Source of the DNA: Nematostella vectensis
Lineage: Eukaryota; Cnidaria; Anthozoa; Actiniaria; Edwardsiidae
Direction of reading: 5' to 3'
NCBI RefSeq assembly: GCF_932526225.1
Contig: NC_064034.1
Span: 18,056,887-18,096,716 of the forward strand
Length of the DNA: 39,830 nucleotides
Of the stretch, positions 36,201 through 38,135 are shown piece by piece. The notes beneath the pieces are model-generated. The model was not told the origin of the DNA and did no database searches. It saw nothing but the letters and a program-made list of their open reading frames with translations. Position 1 is the first letter of the stretch. Each line of letters starts with the position of its first letter. A program made the position numbers and the translations under genes.

Positions 36201-38135
36201 ATAGAGAGATCTAAGCGTTTTTGGGGAAGTTCGAAAACAGTTTAAGTCTGCGGACTAACAAAAAAAAAACAATTCAGGTTTATTTAAAGACCTTTGATAT
36301 GAGGGACAAATTCCTTTTTTTGGTATAATCTTCTTACGTAAAGCGGATTTTTAAGGTTTTGTGCATGATCTACGATTACTCAAGCCTTGAGACTGTATAA
36401 TGATCTAACTGTGTCAGGCAAGATTAGTCTAAACTGCGTTTATTAGACTTATATGTAATACTTATCCTTAATAATGACGTCACCTCTACGTCATAGATCC
36501 TTTTGCGGAGCGACTGTCTAGAATTCTGGCCGAGGCCCTCCCTGCCAGCACATGGAAGGTACAGCTTGCCGTACTACGTGCCACGAAGTGCTTCGTTAAA
36601 AGGTACATCACATTCAGGGTGTAATGAAGAAGTGCTTCGCTATTTGTGATTTGTGATATTCTTCTTACATGAAATTGAATTGTTGATGTCTTGATCCTAA
36701 TTTAAACGTTAAATTTTCGAGTGAGACCCAAGACAAATAACGTTAATAACTGTAACCACATATCAGCATTTTAAATTCGAAAATCGCCTCATAGGGACAT
36801 TCTTTTCTTTTATTTATTATTATTTTTTGTCGCATAGGGACATTCTTTTTTTTTTATTGTTTTACCATTTACAAAGAATACAAGTCATCCACTTCTTGTC
36901 ATAGATAACATTTAATTCTACGGTTAATTTAAAAGAAAACTTAAACTATAAACACAACTATTATAATTGATTAAAATATGTCAGTTAACTGCTTATTTAA
37001 AAAGCCGATGTATTTTCAAATTATGGATTCTGCAGGAGTATCTTACTGAGTGTCGTCTTATTCTGTCTGGTTTCTTAAGGTACGACTGGCTGACTCAAGT
37101 CGATGCGGGCGCAGATAACACGTCGCCAAGATTAGCTTTTCTGCACGGGGTCCTAGGCCAGCTCATACAGCCCGTCTGCGAAGGACTAGGTACGACTTTG
37201 TTTGTCAATTATAACTCCTTTTTGCAGTTTTATATATTGGCATCCCTTTGACTTGAACATTTTAGAGAACAAGAAATACGCCGCCGTACGTTTGGGCTGC
37301 ATGGAAGTTTTGGAGACTCTCATCTCAGCACTAAAAGGTTAGTGACAACACACTGCATAGCACTCTTGGTGAGATCCCATATGTTTGAAAATTCAGAGAA
37401 TTTCGGCCAAGGCCTGCAAGACAGCGCAATTATGAGTACATTTGGCATACATTCACAGCAAGTATTAACGTTATCTTAGTGCTCTCTTAAAGTGGCGTTT
37501 TAATTGCCTGTACAAAGTACGGTGCCTCCCCCCGAATAAGCGCCTCGCCTAAGAGGGTTAATATGAATAAACGTGTCCCCCGAATAAGCGCCTCGCCTAA
37601 GAGGGTTAATATGAATAAACGTGTCCCCCGAATAAGCGCCTCGCCTAAGAGGGTTAATATGAATAAACGTGTCCCCCGAATAAGCGCCTCGCCTAAGAGG
37701 GTTAATATGAATAAACGTGTCCCCCGAATAAGCGCCTCGCCTAAGAGGGTTAATATGAATAAACGTGTCCCCCGAATAAGCGCCTCGCTTAACGTGCTGC
37801 ACTTTAGAGAATCCGATAAAGAGGGGAAGACTACATTAGTAAGGAAGCAACGAAAACTGACATTACTACCAGCCACAACATAATCATTAAAAACGTGTTT
37901 TTTTAATAGTTCTGGGAGGGTTGTATGAAAACCAATAAAAGCAGATAAAACAAAAATAAATAATTCATACTTCCTTTTTACAGAGGCGAATGTTCAAGAG
38001 TGCGTCCTACTTCCCAAGGACATGGATCTAATATTGAATGGTCTCAAGTACGTCTATAGCGACAAGGATCCCAGAGTGAGAGACAAGGCGCTGGCGCTCA
38101 AGAAGGAACTCCACTCGGGAGACGAAAGAATGTGA
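238..38135 (+). CDS. ECPAS: ECM29 / ECPAS, proteasome adaptor and scaffold protein (58 coding exons, complete)
   Basis: Known role of the family: ECM29 is a large HEAT-repeat protein that binds the 26S proteasome, links the 19S regulatory and 20S core particles, and acts in proteasome quality control, stress-dependent disassembly and, in animals, tethering to vesicles and motors. Seen here: joined exons give 1,895 residues without an internal stop, near the roughly 1,845 I recall for human. Diagnostic blocks in order are [17 protein letters not shown] (55), [17 protein letters not shown] (356), [85 protein letters not shown] and [10 protein letters not shown]. Likely flexible parts are a Thr/Ser/Pro linker (about 183-245), an acidic insert (about 795-815) and a Lys/Glu-rich segment (1704-1725). 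The ATG at 238 has A at -3 and G at +4. No signal peptide or membrane segment is evident. Each exon is listed separately. Confidence 0.97.
484..614 (+). CDS. ECPAS: ECPAS exon 2 (residues 11-54)
   Basis: Encodes [18 protein letters not shown] and ends in phase 0 with KKK. The donor is AAG|gcaaac, a GC donor: no GT nearby keeps both the lysines and the frame. Confidence 0.92.
820..909 (+). CDS. ECPAS: ECPAS exon 3 (residues 55-84)
   Basis: [17 protein letters not shown] followed by [12 protein letters not shown] closely follows the human N-terminal HEAT region. Acceptor tcgtcag, donor CAG|gtaaag. The exon begins with GTA directly after the acceptor. Confidence 0.95.
1127..4019. repeat. 2.9-kb minisatellite in intron 3, about 22-bp unit
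   Basis: Roughly 130 head-to-tail copies of acatgtcatgtggtgtgggt plus ag/gg. Units differ mainly in the linker: 18 bp (ggtgtagacatgtcatgt), 22 bp and 23 bp (gggtggg form), with a few longer forms containing gttgtggtat. The core ACATGTCATGTGG is nearly invariant. The short ORFs across it, such as [11 protein letters not shown] repeats, are products of the repeat. Confidence 0.97.
4107..4133 (+). CDS. ECPAS: ECPAS microexon 4 (residues 85-93)
   Basis: A 27-nt, phase 0-0 exon encoding NTEVPAFVH, found by continuity between SQYQ and NFTILYL. It lies just after the 2.9-kb minisatellite. Acceptor tgatag, donor CAT|gtaagt. Confidence 0.88.
4330..4448 (+). CDS. ECPAS: ECPAS exon 5 (residues 94-133)
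   Basis: [14 protein letters not shown] and RPTPQQD match the conserved block of animal ECM29. Ends in phase 2 (TG|gttagt). Confidence 0.95.
4599..4748 (+). CDS. ECPAS: ECPAS exon 6 (residues 133-183)
   Basis: Starts [14 protein letters not shown] and ends [11 protein letters not shown], matching a human segment that ends LDVLLMPY. Donor AG|gtgagt, phase 2. Confidence 0.94.
4928..5189 (+). CDS. ECPAS: ECPAS exon 7 (residues 183-270)
   Basis: The largest exon. The first two thirds are a low-complexity Thr/Ser/Ala/Pro linker. It ends in [17 protein letters not shown], the animal PPPGMS-AAKRVIGD motif. Donor GAA|gtaagt, phase 0. Confidence 0.94.
5274..5371 (+). CDS. ECPAS: ECPAS exon 8 (residues 271-303)
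   Basis: [13 protein letters not shown] and [11 protein letters not shown] match the human KLGIVKF and LVIASSDTRH blocks. Donor AG|gtacaa, phase 2. Confidence 0.94.
5661..5702 (+). CDS. ECPAS: ECPAS exon 9 (residues 303-317)
   Basis: A 42-nt exon encoding [13 protein letters not shown], aligned with the human VATAADLELK segment. Acceptor gttttag, donor AG|gtgaga, phase 2-2. Confidence 0.9.
5703..6154. other. Intron 9, no recognised content
   Basis: AT-rich with no array, long inverted repeat or coding potential that I could see. Confidence 0.6.
6155..6233 (+). CDS. ECPAS: ECPAS exon 10 (residues 317-343)
   Basis: [19 protein letters not shown] corresponds to the human DW..P.IINKMYKVYLGD. 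Donor CAG|gtatat, phase 0. A 13-bp repeat (tatgtattcattt type, four copies to about 6290) begins directly behind the donor. Confidence 0.93.
6327..6440 (+). CDS. ECPAS: ECPAS exon 11 (residues 344-381)
   Basis: [17 protein letters not shown] matches the strongly conserved human RVKLKIVPHLLRSRQAA. Acceptor tttcag, donor CAG|gtgaga, phase 0-0. Confidence 0.96.
6441..7954. other. Intron 11, CAY-rich low-complexity DNA around a 63-bp array
   Basis: About 6490-6677 and 7620-7915 are CAT/CAC-rich simple sequence. The organised 63-bp array is listed separately. The stretch 7380-7610 has no recognised content. Confidence 0.7.
6678..7370. repeat. 63-bp tandem array in intron 11, 11 copies
   Basis: ccatggctatctccagcact recurs at 6678, 6741, 6804 and so on to 7308, always 63 bp apart. 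Because 63 is divisible by 3, three overlapping frames stay open ([20 protein letters not shown] and [11 protein letters not shown] types). All begin and end in intron, so I do not call them genes. Confidence 0.96.
7955..8119 (+). CDS. ECPAS: ECPAS exon 12 (residues 382-436)
   Basis: [18 protein letters not shown] matches human NTNSKLRTLSLQFVHHIC. It ends [11 protein letters not shown] before GAG|gtaacg. Seven partial copies of the last 64 nt plus donor follow in the intron. I chose the first donor because exon 13 must follow E in phase 0. Confidence 0.93.
8120..8642 (+). repeat. Seven 74-bp copies of the exon 12 end plus its splice donor
   Basis: Each unit repeats exon 12 from CTCAAGGCCATAGG to GAAAAAGAG and continues into gtaacgtaaccc or gtatcctaaccc. 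Donor-equivalent ends fall near 8193, 8267, 8340, 8414, 8488, 8562 and 8637. The unit is 74 bp (73 in one copy), so each extra copy would shift the frame. Confidence 0.95.
8643..9059. other. Rest of intron 12, no recognised content
   Basis: Unique-looking sequence between the exon 12 copies and exon 13. No repeat or ORF of note. Confidence 0.55.
9060..9109 (+). CDS. ECPAS: ECPAS exon 13 (residues 437-453)
   Basis: A 50-nt exon encoding [16 protein letters not shown], matching human PKLLSMAYSAVGKLS. Acceptor ttgttag, donor AG|gtcagt, phase 2. Confidence 0.94.
9243..9309 (+). CDS. ECPAS: ECPAS exon 14 (residues 453-475)
   Basis: [13 protein letters not shown] matches human IALVQQLFEALCK. Acceptor tttaatag, donor GAG|gtgggt, phase 0. 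Confidence 0.94.
9408..9530 (+). CDS. ECPAS: ECPAS exon 15 (residues 476-516)
   Basis: [17 protein letters not shown] matches the human ETRLAIQEALSMM block almost residue for residue. Donor AAG|gtactc. Confidence 0.96.
9730..9833 (+). CDS. ECPAS: ECPAS exon 16 (residues 517-551)
   Basis: [14 protein letters not shown] corresponds to human ASTVFPSDHIPSRY. Acceptor ctctgtag, donor AT|gtgagt, phase 2. Confidence 0.95.
10129..10261 (+). CDS. ECPAS: ECPAS exon 17 (residues 551-595)
   Basis: [11 protein letters not shown] then [11 protein letters not shown] correspond to human DPREEVHGEAQRVL and FPEMVYYIQEK. Acceptor is a T-run plus acag; donor AAG|gtattt, phase 0. Confidence 0.94.
10452..10535 (+). 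CDS. ECPAS: ECPAS exon 18 (residues 596-623)
   Basis: [18 protein letters not shown] aligns to human KYMTGTTVLPFNPAAFGE. Acceptor ctccacag, donor CAG|gtgact. Confidence 0.93.
10536..10893. other. Intron 18, no recognised content
   Basis: AT-rich intronic sequence. The small ORFs here do not match any exon. Confidence 0.55.
10894..11023 (+). CDS. ECPAS: ECPAS exon 19 (residues 624-667)
   Basis: [16 protein letters not shown] matches human LYLRMCLAHSAGVVP. Acceptor gtccacag, donor CAA G|gtgaag, phase 1. The 2.4-kb repeat-filled intron 19 follows. Confidence 0.95.
11150..13165. repeat. 2-kb minisatellite in intron 19, 51/44-bp units with 1,000-bp higher-order period
   Basis: Units contain agatgttgctgtgtttgtac and acaacatgttgcatgttgct. 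The 51-bp form has the extra catgttg, and the 44-bp form lacks it. A non-repeat block with cgtggtcttttgacgatctt at 12053 recurs at 13053, exactly 1,000 bp later, so about 1 kb was duplicated as a block. Flanks to about 13300 hold decayed copies. Confidence 0.96.
13420..13485 (+). CDS. ECPAS: ECPAS exon 20 (residues 667-689)
   Basis: [17 protein letters not shown] corresponds to the human VQIYIGLLQQLLAGVGG segment. Acceptor cttgcgcag, donor G|gtaaat, phase 1. Confidence 0.9.
13486..14260. other. First part of intron 20, no recognised content
   Basis: AT-rich with a short (aac)n run at about 13905. No gene or organised repeat seen. Confidence 0.55.
14265..14626. repeat. 51-bp degenerate array ending at the exon 21 acceptor
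   Basis: cctgaacgctcattg or cctgagcgctcattg recurs near 14308, 14360, 14410 and 14462, and attggttcc occurs throughout. The final, decayed copy supplies the pyrimidine tract of the exon 21 acceptor. ATTGG is an inverted CCAAT motif, repeated about a dozen times. Confidence 0.9.
14627..14730 (+). CDS. ECPAS: ECPAS exon 21 (residues 689-723)
   Basis: [11 protein letters not shown] and YHDKLGWIK align with human YCLLEAVSVYP and FVDKTEWIK. The acceptor's pyrimidine tract (ccctccctctcag) is the end of the 51-bp array. Donor AAG|gtatca. Confidence 0.92.
15246..15720. mobile_element. 475-bp MITE-like element with terminal inverted repeats and TA flanks
   Basis: The left end cCTTATTACATTTAATTTTC and the right end, as its reverse complement, match over about 25 bp with one mismatch. 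TA lies on both sides (15244-15245 and 15721-15722), as expected for a Tc1/mariner-type target duplication. Internal direct and inverted copies of cgcgaaaatta are present. No transposase ORF. Non-autonomous status is inferred. Confidence 0.82.
15743..15874 (+). CDS. ECPAS: ECPAS exon 22 (residues 724-767)
   Basis: [15 protein letters not shown] matches human REL-AALFYSVVVSTV. The acceptor (tacttgcag) sits only 22 nt after the terminal repeat of an inserted element. Donor ATG|gtaagg. Confidence 0.93.
15875..16506. other. Intron 22, no recognised content
   Basis: No array, inverted repeat or coding potential noted. Confidence 0.55.
16507..16690 (+). CDS. ECPAS: ECPAS exon 23 (residues 768-829)
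   Basis: [16 protein letters not shown] matches human QHGSLLALGFTVGRYL. It then has an acidic, Pro-containing insert ([11 protein letters not shown]) before VVTQLG. Ends in phase 1 before gtacgt. Confidence 0.94.
16916..17061. repeat. 55-bp near-perfect inverted repeat (hairpin or MITE) in intron 23
   Basis: Arms 16916-16970 and 17007-17061 are reverse complements with two mismatches, separated by 36 nt. The sense intron would fold into a 55-bp stem. Arms contain the octamer ATGCAAAT. It is probably a small foldback element. A small-RNA hairpin is possible but not shown. Confidence 0.92.
17062..17204 (-). mobile_element. MITE-like dispersed repeat, copy A (left end truncated)
   Basis: Shares blocks such as tgtcttagccctgaattaca and the terminal cgactaaatc/gtctaaat with copy B at 26425, in opposite orientation. 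Its left terminal repeat is cut at tagtcg, exactly where the 55-bp hairpin ends. Confidence 0.75.
17268..17381 (+). CDS. ECPAS: ECPAS exon 24 (residues 829-867)
   Basis: [15 protein letters not shown] is the near-invariant ECM29 [14 protein letters not shown] motif. Acceptor gatgcag, donor GAA G|gtcatc, phase 1. Confidence 0.95.
17482..17720. repeat. Imperfect direct repeat in intron 24
   Basis: About 65 bp (acgtatagaa, gatacaaacgcatg, aaccgc, ccctatgct) occurs at about 17482 and again at about 17653. Confidence 0.75.
17912..17997 (+). CDS. ECPAS: ECPAS exon 25 (residues 867-895)
   Basis: [17 protein letters not shown] corresponds to human LHLVESLLSRIPSSKETNK. Acceptor atctctag, donor AAG|gtgata, phase 0. 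Confidence 0.93.
17998..18675. other. Intron 25, no recognised content
   Basis: Contains a 102-codon open frame at 18144-18452 with no resemblance to anything I know. Treated as chance. Confidence 0.5.
18676..18777 (+). CDS. ECPAS: ECPAS exon 26 (residues 896-929)
   Basis: [17 protein letters not shown] matches human ERAIQTLGYFPVGDGDF, then HRQKLIDGL matches HQKLLLQGL. Acceptor ttccag, donor AAG|gtattg. Confidence 0.95.
19077..19277 (+). CDS. ECPAS: ECPAS exon 27 (residues 930-996)
   Basis: [15 protein letters not shown] matches human IELQFTIGEAITSAA; RPHARQ matches NPHVRQ. An internal cag|gtagac at about 19197 is not used, because the downstream residues are required for continuity. Donor CAG|gtaaat. 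The last part is repeated in the intron. Confidence 0.94.
19243..19307 (+). repeat. Duplication spanning the exon 27 donor
   Basis: 27 nt at the end of exon 27 (19243-19269) recur in the intron at 19281-19307 with two differences. Shared core: aagaactcgagacctcacg. Confidence 0.88.
19401..19460 (+). CDS. ECPAS: ECPAS exon 28 (residues 997-1016)
   Basis: [17 protein letters not shown] matches human AACIWLLSLVRKLSTH. Phase 0-0, donor AAG|gtaaaa. Confidence 0.95.
19540..19594 (+). CDS. ECPAS: ECPAS exon 29 (residues 1017-1035)
   Basis: [18 protein letters not shown] matches human SHLKEIQSAFVSVLSEND. Acceptor ttttcag, donor G|gtgagt, phase 1. It follows a 79-nt intron. Confidence 0.94.
19768..19998. 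mobile_element. 231-bp element with 26-bp terminal inverted repeats in intron 29
   Basis: Left aagccgcattatcaccagtt and right (reverse complement aagccgcactgttaccagtt) match with few differences. A further partial inverted match lies inside. No ORF. No clear target duplication. Confidence 0.75.
20137..20251 (+). CDS. ECPAS: ECPAS exon 30 (residues 1035-1073)
   Basis: [18 protein letters not shown] matches human [18 protein letters not shown], among the most conserved ECM29 stretches. Acceptor ctatatag, donor AG|gtaagc, phase 2. Confidence 0.97.
20252..20900. other. Intron 30, no recognised content
   Basis: AT-rich intronic sequence without arrays or ORFs of note. Confidence 0.55.
20901..20969 (+). 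CDS. ECPAS: ECPAS exon 31 (residues 1073-1096)
   Basis: [12 protein letters not shown] corresponds to human FQGGALGKTPDG. Acceptor tttgcag, donor GG|gtatgt, phase 2. Confidence 0.93.
21174..21291 (+). CDS. ECPAS: ECPAS exon 32 (residues 1096-1135)
   Basis: [19 protein letters not shown] and [16 protein letters not shown] are nearly identical to human. Acceptor gtttgcag, donor AGG|gtaacc, phase 0. Confidence 0.97.
21363..21451 (+). CDS. ECPAS: ECPAS exon 33 (residues 1136-1165)
   Basis: [17 protein letters not shown] matches human GAAFGFNVIATRAGEQL. Follows a 71-nt intron. Donor AG|gtacag, phase 2. Confidence 0.96.
21690..22205. repeat. 83-bp array in intron 33, about 6 copies
   Basis: cttgacc with attaagcaatagcc recurs at 21691, 21774, 21857, 21940, 22034 and 22129. 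The spacing is 83 bp for four copies, then 94 and 95 bp through an extra 12-bp accagcgacaac subunit. The minus strand reads as Leu/Val-rich ORFs, which I regard as repeat artefacts. Confidence 0.94.
22248..22329 (+). CDS. ECPAS: ECPAS exon 34 (residues 1165-1192)
   Basis: [17 protein letters not shown] matches human YQFDPNLGIRQAMTSIW. Acceptor atttgtag, donor ACG|gtacga. It lies about 40 nt after the 83-bp array. Confidence 0.95.
22524..22603 (+). CDS. ECPAS: ECPAS exon 35 (residues 1193-1219)
   Basis: [16 protein letters not shown] matches human [16 protein letters not shown]. Donor AG|gtaact, phase 2. Confidence 0.96.
22851..23070 (+). repeat. Dispersed intronic repeat, copy 1 (intron 35)
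   Basis: About 220 bp similar to 30892-31112: shared gtcgatca, gcaagaaaac, acaaatgaagtctgatac and gggagc. Its right end is about 25 nt before exon 36. Confidence 0.75.
23095..23200 (+). CDS. ECPAS: ECPAS exon 36 (residues 1219-1254)
   Basis: [17 protein letters not shown] matches human NDLLRGRPLDDIIDKLP. The acceptor (ttaccgatag) has a weak pyrimidine tract and lies just after a dispersed repeat. Donor AAG|gtataa, phase 0. Confidence 0.93.
23430..23477 (+). CDS. ECPAS: ECPAS exon 37 (residues 1255-1270)
   Basis: A 48-nt exon encoding [15 protein letters not shown], matching human SVRKAAELALKTLSK. Acceptor tatttag, donor AAG|gtattg. Confidence 0.95.
23645..23766 (+). CDS. ECPAS: ECPAS exon 38 (residues 1271-1311)
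   Basis: [15 protein letters not shown] followed by AEEVRSIA aligns with human TIAALLPCLLDKGM and TEVRALS. Acceptor tttgcag, donor GC|gtaagt, phase 2. Confidence 0.95.
23976..24074. repeat. Tandem duplication in intron 38
   Basis: A block of about 50 bp with tcagaactttgtttcgcaat and aatctacgttaaaaa occurs twice in a row. A G-homopolymer of about 18 nt lies further on at 24346-24363. Confidence 0.85.
24433..24466 (+). CDS. ECPAS: ECPAS microexon 39 (residues 1311-1322)
   Basis: A 34-nt exon encoding [11 protein letters not shown], matching human LSINTLVKISKSA. It is found by phase: codon GC+G joins exon 38. Acceptor ctcttccag, donor GCA|gtaagt. Confidence 0.92.
24726..24800 (+). CDS. ECPAS: ECPAS exon 40 (residues 1323-1347)
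   Basis: [18 protein letters not shown] matches human AMLKPHAPKLIPALLES. Acceptor tctgtag, donor CAG|gtaact. Confidence 0.95.
24801..25206. other. Intron 40, no recognised content
   Basis: AT-rich with a short C-run near 25167. Nothing else seen. Confidence 0.5.
25207..25260 (+). CDS. ECPAS: ECPAS exon 41 (residues 1348-1365)
   Basis: [18 protein letters not shown] matches human VLNYLSLRATEQEKAA. Acceptor ttttttccaag, donor AAG|gtatgt, phase 0-0. Confidence 0.92.
25460..25748. repeat. Degenerate repeats and duplicated acceptor tract in intron 41
   Basis: ccctaagagatagca-type motifs recur about four times from 25475 to 25640. The tract ttttctgtctgtactc occurs at about 25677 and again at about 25730 before exon 42. 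The block around it (25668-25695 versus 25721-25749) is duplicated with a 53-bp period. Confidence 0.8.
25749..25808 (+). CDS. ECPAS: ECPAS exon 42 (residues 1366-1385)
   Basis: [16 protein letters not shown] matches human RLSAAKSSPMMETINM. The donor CTG|gtatgc runs straight into a 24-bp array, and the pyrimidine tract of the acceptor is duplicated 53 bp upstream. Confidence 0.95.
25815..26424. repeat. 24-bp array at the start of intron 42, about 26 copies
   Basis: acccctaatatggtcttaac plus taac repeats from just behind the exon 42 donor. Early units carry aactaac and later ones aagtaac, so it grew in sub-blocks. 24 is divisible by 3, giving open frames on both strands (MVLTNTPN and VKTILGVL). 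A remnant unit continues past the MITE at 26570-26600. Confidence 0.96.
26425..26567 (+). mobile_element. MITE-like dispersed repeat, copy B, inserted in the 24-bp array
   Basis: Ends are ttagacagcacgattcagtc and its approximate reverse complement (cgactaaatcgtgcagtcta). Array sequence lies on both sides, so it inserted after the array formed. No ORF. Confidence 0.82.
26689..30528 (+). repeat. 80-bp array of 48 units, each carrying a copy of the exon 43 3' splice site
   Basis: 48 units of exactly 80 bp with no indels that I found, running into exon 43. Each unit has tttctctttag, then the exon start tgtgtacagtacgtgga(c), then about 51 nt of other sequence (tggtttattctcctgtacaa and so on). With the authentic site this makes 49 equivalent acceptors. 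A decayed further copy lies at about 26630-26688. Shared variants 960 bp apart show block duplication of 12 units. Confidence 0.97.
30529..30618 (+). CDS. ECPAS: ECPAS exon 43 (residues 1386-1415)
   Basis: [15 protein letters not shown] and RRGVGLGTK match human CLQYLDVSVLGELVP and RSGVGLGTK. The acceptor ctctttag and the first 18 nt also occur at the edge of most upstream 80-bp units. Only this copy continues into ECM29 sequence in frame. Donor AAG|gtaatt. Confidence 0.95.
30732..30798 (+). CDS. ECPAS: ECPAS exon 44 (residues 1416-1438)
   Basis: [17 protein letters not shown] matches human GCASVIVSLTTQCPQDL. Acceptor tttttag, donor GCA G|gttaga, phase 1. Confidence 0.95.
30892..31112 (+). 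repeat. Dispersed intronic repeat, copy 2 (intron 44)
   Basis: Same family and orientation as 22851-23070. The rest of intron 44 has no recognised content except a short telomere-like ccctaaccctaa at about 31665. Confidence 0.72.
31816..31907 (+). CDS. ECPAS: ECPAS exon 45 (residues 1438-1468)
   Basis: [17 protein letters not shown] matches human LLSGLTDRNSVIQKSCA, then IGHVVK matches MGHLVR. Acceptor cctgtag, donor AAG|gtattg. Confidence 0.95.
31996..32062 (+). CDS. ECPAS: ECPAS exon 46 (residues 1469-1491)
   Basis: [19 protein letters not shown] matches human DSSTEKLLQKLNGWYMEKE. Acceptor tgtttaag, donor GAA G|gtatgg, phase 1. Confidence 0.95.
32100..32210. repeat. Short repeat with tccattaagcggcc motif, intron 46
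   Basis: cctccattaagcggcc occurs twice (about 32109 and 32174) with a variant ctttaagcggcga between. I recall this kind of motif in cnidarian introns, without being able to verify it. Confidence 0.6.
32411..32542 (+). CDS. ECPAS: ECPAS exon 47 (residues 1491-1535)
   Basis: [18 protein letters not shown] matches human LTIHAIGRYSPDVLKNHA, then [11 protein letters not shown] matches VLPLAFLGMHE. Acceptor ttcttcag, donor ACA G|gtgatc. Confidence 0.96.
32672..32728 (+). CDS. ECPAS: ECPAS exon 48 (residues 1535-1554)
   Basis: [12 protein letters not shown] aligns with human NLWTEVWQENVP. Acceptor tttcacag, donor CCA G|gtacgg, phase 1-1. Confidence 0.92.
32887..33445. repeat. ATC/GTC-rich simple and tandem repeat, intron 48
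   Basis: tagttgtcgccatcgtactt recurs at intervals of very roughly 100 bp within (atc)n and (gtc)n sequence. ORFs here are His/Ile/Val/Ser runs and are artefacts. Confidence 0.9.
33690..33975 (+). repeat. Three decayed copies of the exon 49 acceptor region
   Basis: Copies with splice-site-like ends at 33716 (ctacag), 33834 (cctag) and the authentic 33941 (ttccag). Each is followed by a form of the exon start containing ggcagga or cgcagga. taacc-acacctttt and cgtttntgtgtaac are shared between the last two. Confidence 0.85.
33942..34070 (+). CDS. ECPAS: ECPAS exon 49 (residues 1554-1597)
   Basis: [14 protein letters not shown] matches human GIRLYLQELITITQ. Acceptor gtttccag, donor TTA G|gtaaac. 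Two decayed copies of this acceptor plus exon start lie upstream at 33716 and 33834. Confidence 0.95.
34208..34290 (+). CDS. ECPAS: ECPAS exon 50 (residues 1597-1624)
   Basis: [16 protein letters not shown] matches human LTALLQGLAGRTWAGK. Start placed at tttcaag|GA, the only nearby acceptor giving phase 1 entry to [10 protein letters not shown]. Confidence 0.94.
34473..34516 (+). CDS. ECPAS: ECPAS exon 51 (residues 1625-1639)
   Basis: A 44-nt exon encoding [15 protein letters not shown], matching human EELLKAIACVVTACS. Acceptor ctccacag, donor AG|gtaatt. Confidence 0.93.
34517..34690. repeat. AATTAATT low-complexity tract, intron 51
   Basis: Almost pure (attaa)n-like sequence directly behind the exon 51 donor gtaatttt. 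The rest of the intron is unremarkable. Confidence 0.9.
34839..34884 (+). CDS. ECPAS: ECPAS exon 52 (residues 1639-1654)
   Basis: A 46-nt exon encoding [16 protein letters not shown], corresponding to the weakly conserved human ELEKSVPNQPSTNE. Acceptor tatattag, donor GAG|gtaagc. Confidence 0.9.
34885..35239. other. Intron 52, no recognised content
   Basis: Nothing notable seen. Confidence 0.5.
35240..35386 (+). CDS. ECPAS: ECPAS exon 53 (residues 1655-1703)
   Basis: [19 protein letters not shown] matches human VLKECSKENVKYKIVAISC, then [12 protein letters not shown] matches DRFQEFSNIVIP. Donor CCC|gtaagt. Confidence 0.96.
35387..35975. other. Intron 53, no recognised content
   Basis: Nothing notable seen. 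Confidence 0.5.
35976..36114 (+). CDS. ECPAS: ECPAS exon 54 (residues 1704-1750)
   Basis: Starts with a Lys/Glu/Asp-rich linker, as human does here, then [16 protein letters not shown] matches human LLGAFESLGKAWPR. Acceptor atactcag, donor CAT G|gtatgt, phase 1. Confidence 0.94.
36115..36496. other. Intron 54, no recognised content
   Basis: Nothing notable seen. Confidence 0.5.
36497..36602 (+). CDS. ECPAS: ECPAS exon 55 (residues 1750-1785)
   Basis: [18 protein letters not shown] matches human STWKVQLGVLQSMNAFFQ. Acceptor acgtcatag, donor AG|gtacat, phase 2. Confidence 0.95.
36790..36865. repeat. Short tandem duplication in intron 55
   Basis: catagggacattctttt occurs at about 36790 and 36833. 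The remainder of the intron is AT-rich. Confidence 0.8.
37080..37189 (+). CDS. ECPAS: ECPAS exon 56 (residues 1785-1822)
   Basis: [12 protein letters not shown] then [17 protein letters not shown]. Placed at acceptor ggtttcttaag. The stronger-looking attctgcag 45 nt upstream would introduce an in-frame TAA. Donor CTA G|gtacga. Confidence 0.88.
37266..37337 (+). CDS. ECPAS: ECPAS exon 57 (residues 1822-1846)
   Basis: [17 protein letters not shown] matches human KTYSSVRTEALSVIELL. Follows a 76-nt intron. Donor AAA G|gttagt, phase 1. Confidence 0.94.
37525..37795. repeat. 48-bp array in intron 57, about 6 copies
   Basis: cccccgaataagcgcctcgc plus ctaagagggttaatatgaat plus aaacgtgt repeats with a 48-bp period and very few changes. 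Open in frame on both strands ([12 protein letters not shown] and [12 protein letters not shown]). Confidence 0.96.
37984..38135 (+). CDS. ECPAS: ECPAS exon 58, terminal (residues 1846-1895 and stop)
   Basis: Ends [15 protein letters not shown], then [11 protein letters not shown] and TGA. The alternating hydrophobic and basic helix pattern and LKKEL ending resemble human ALLKKTLENLE. Acceptor tttttacag. Confidence 0.94.
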
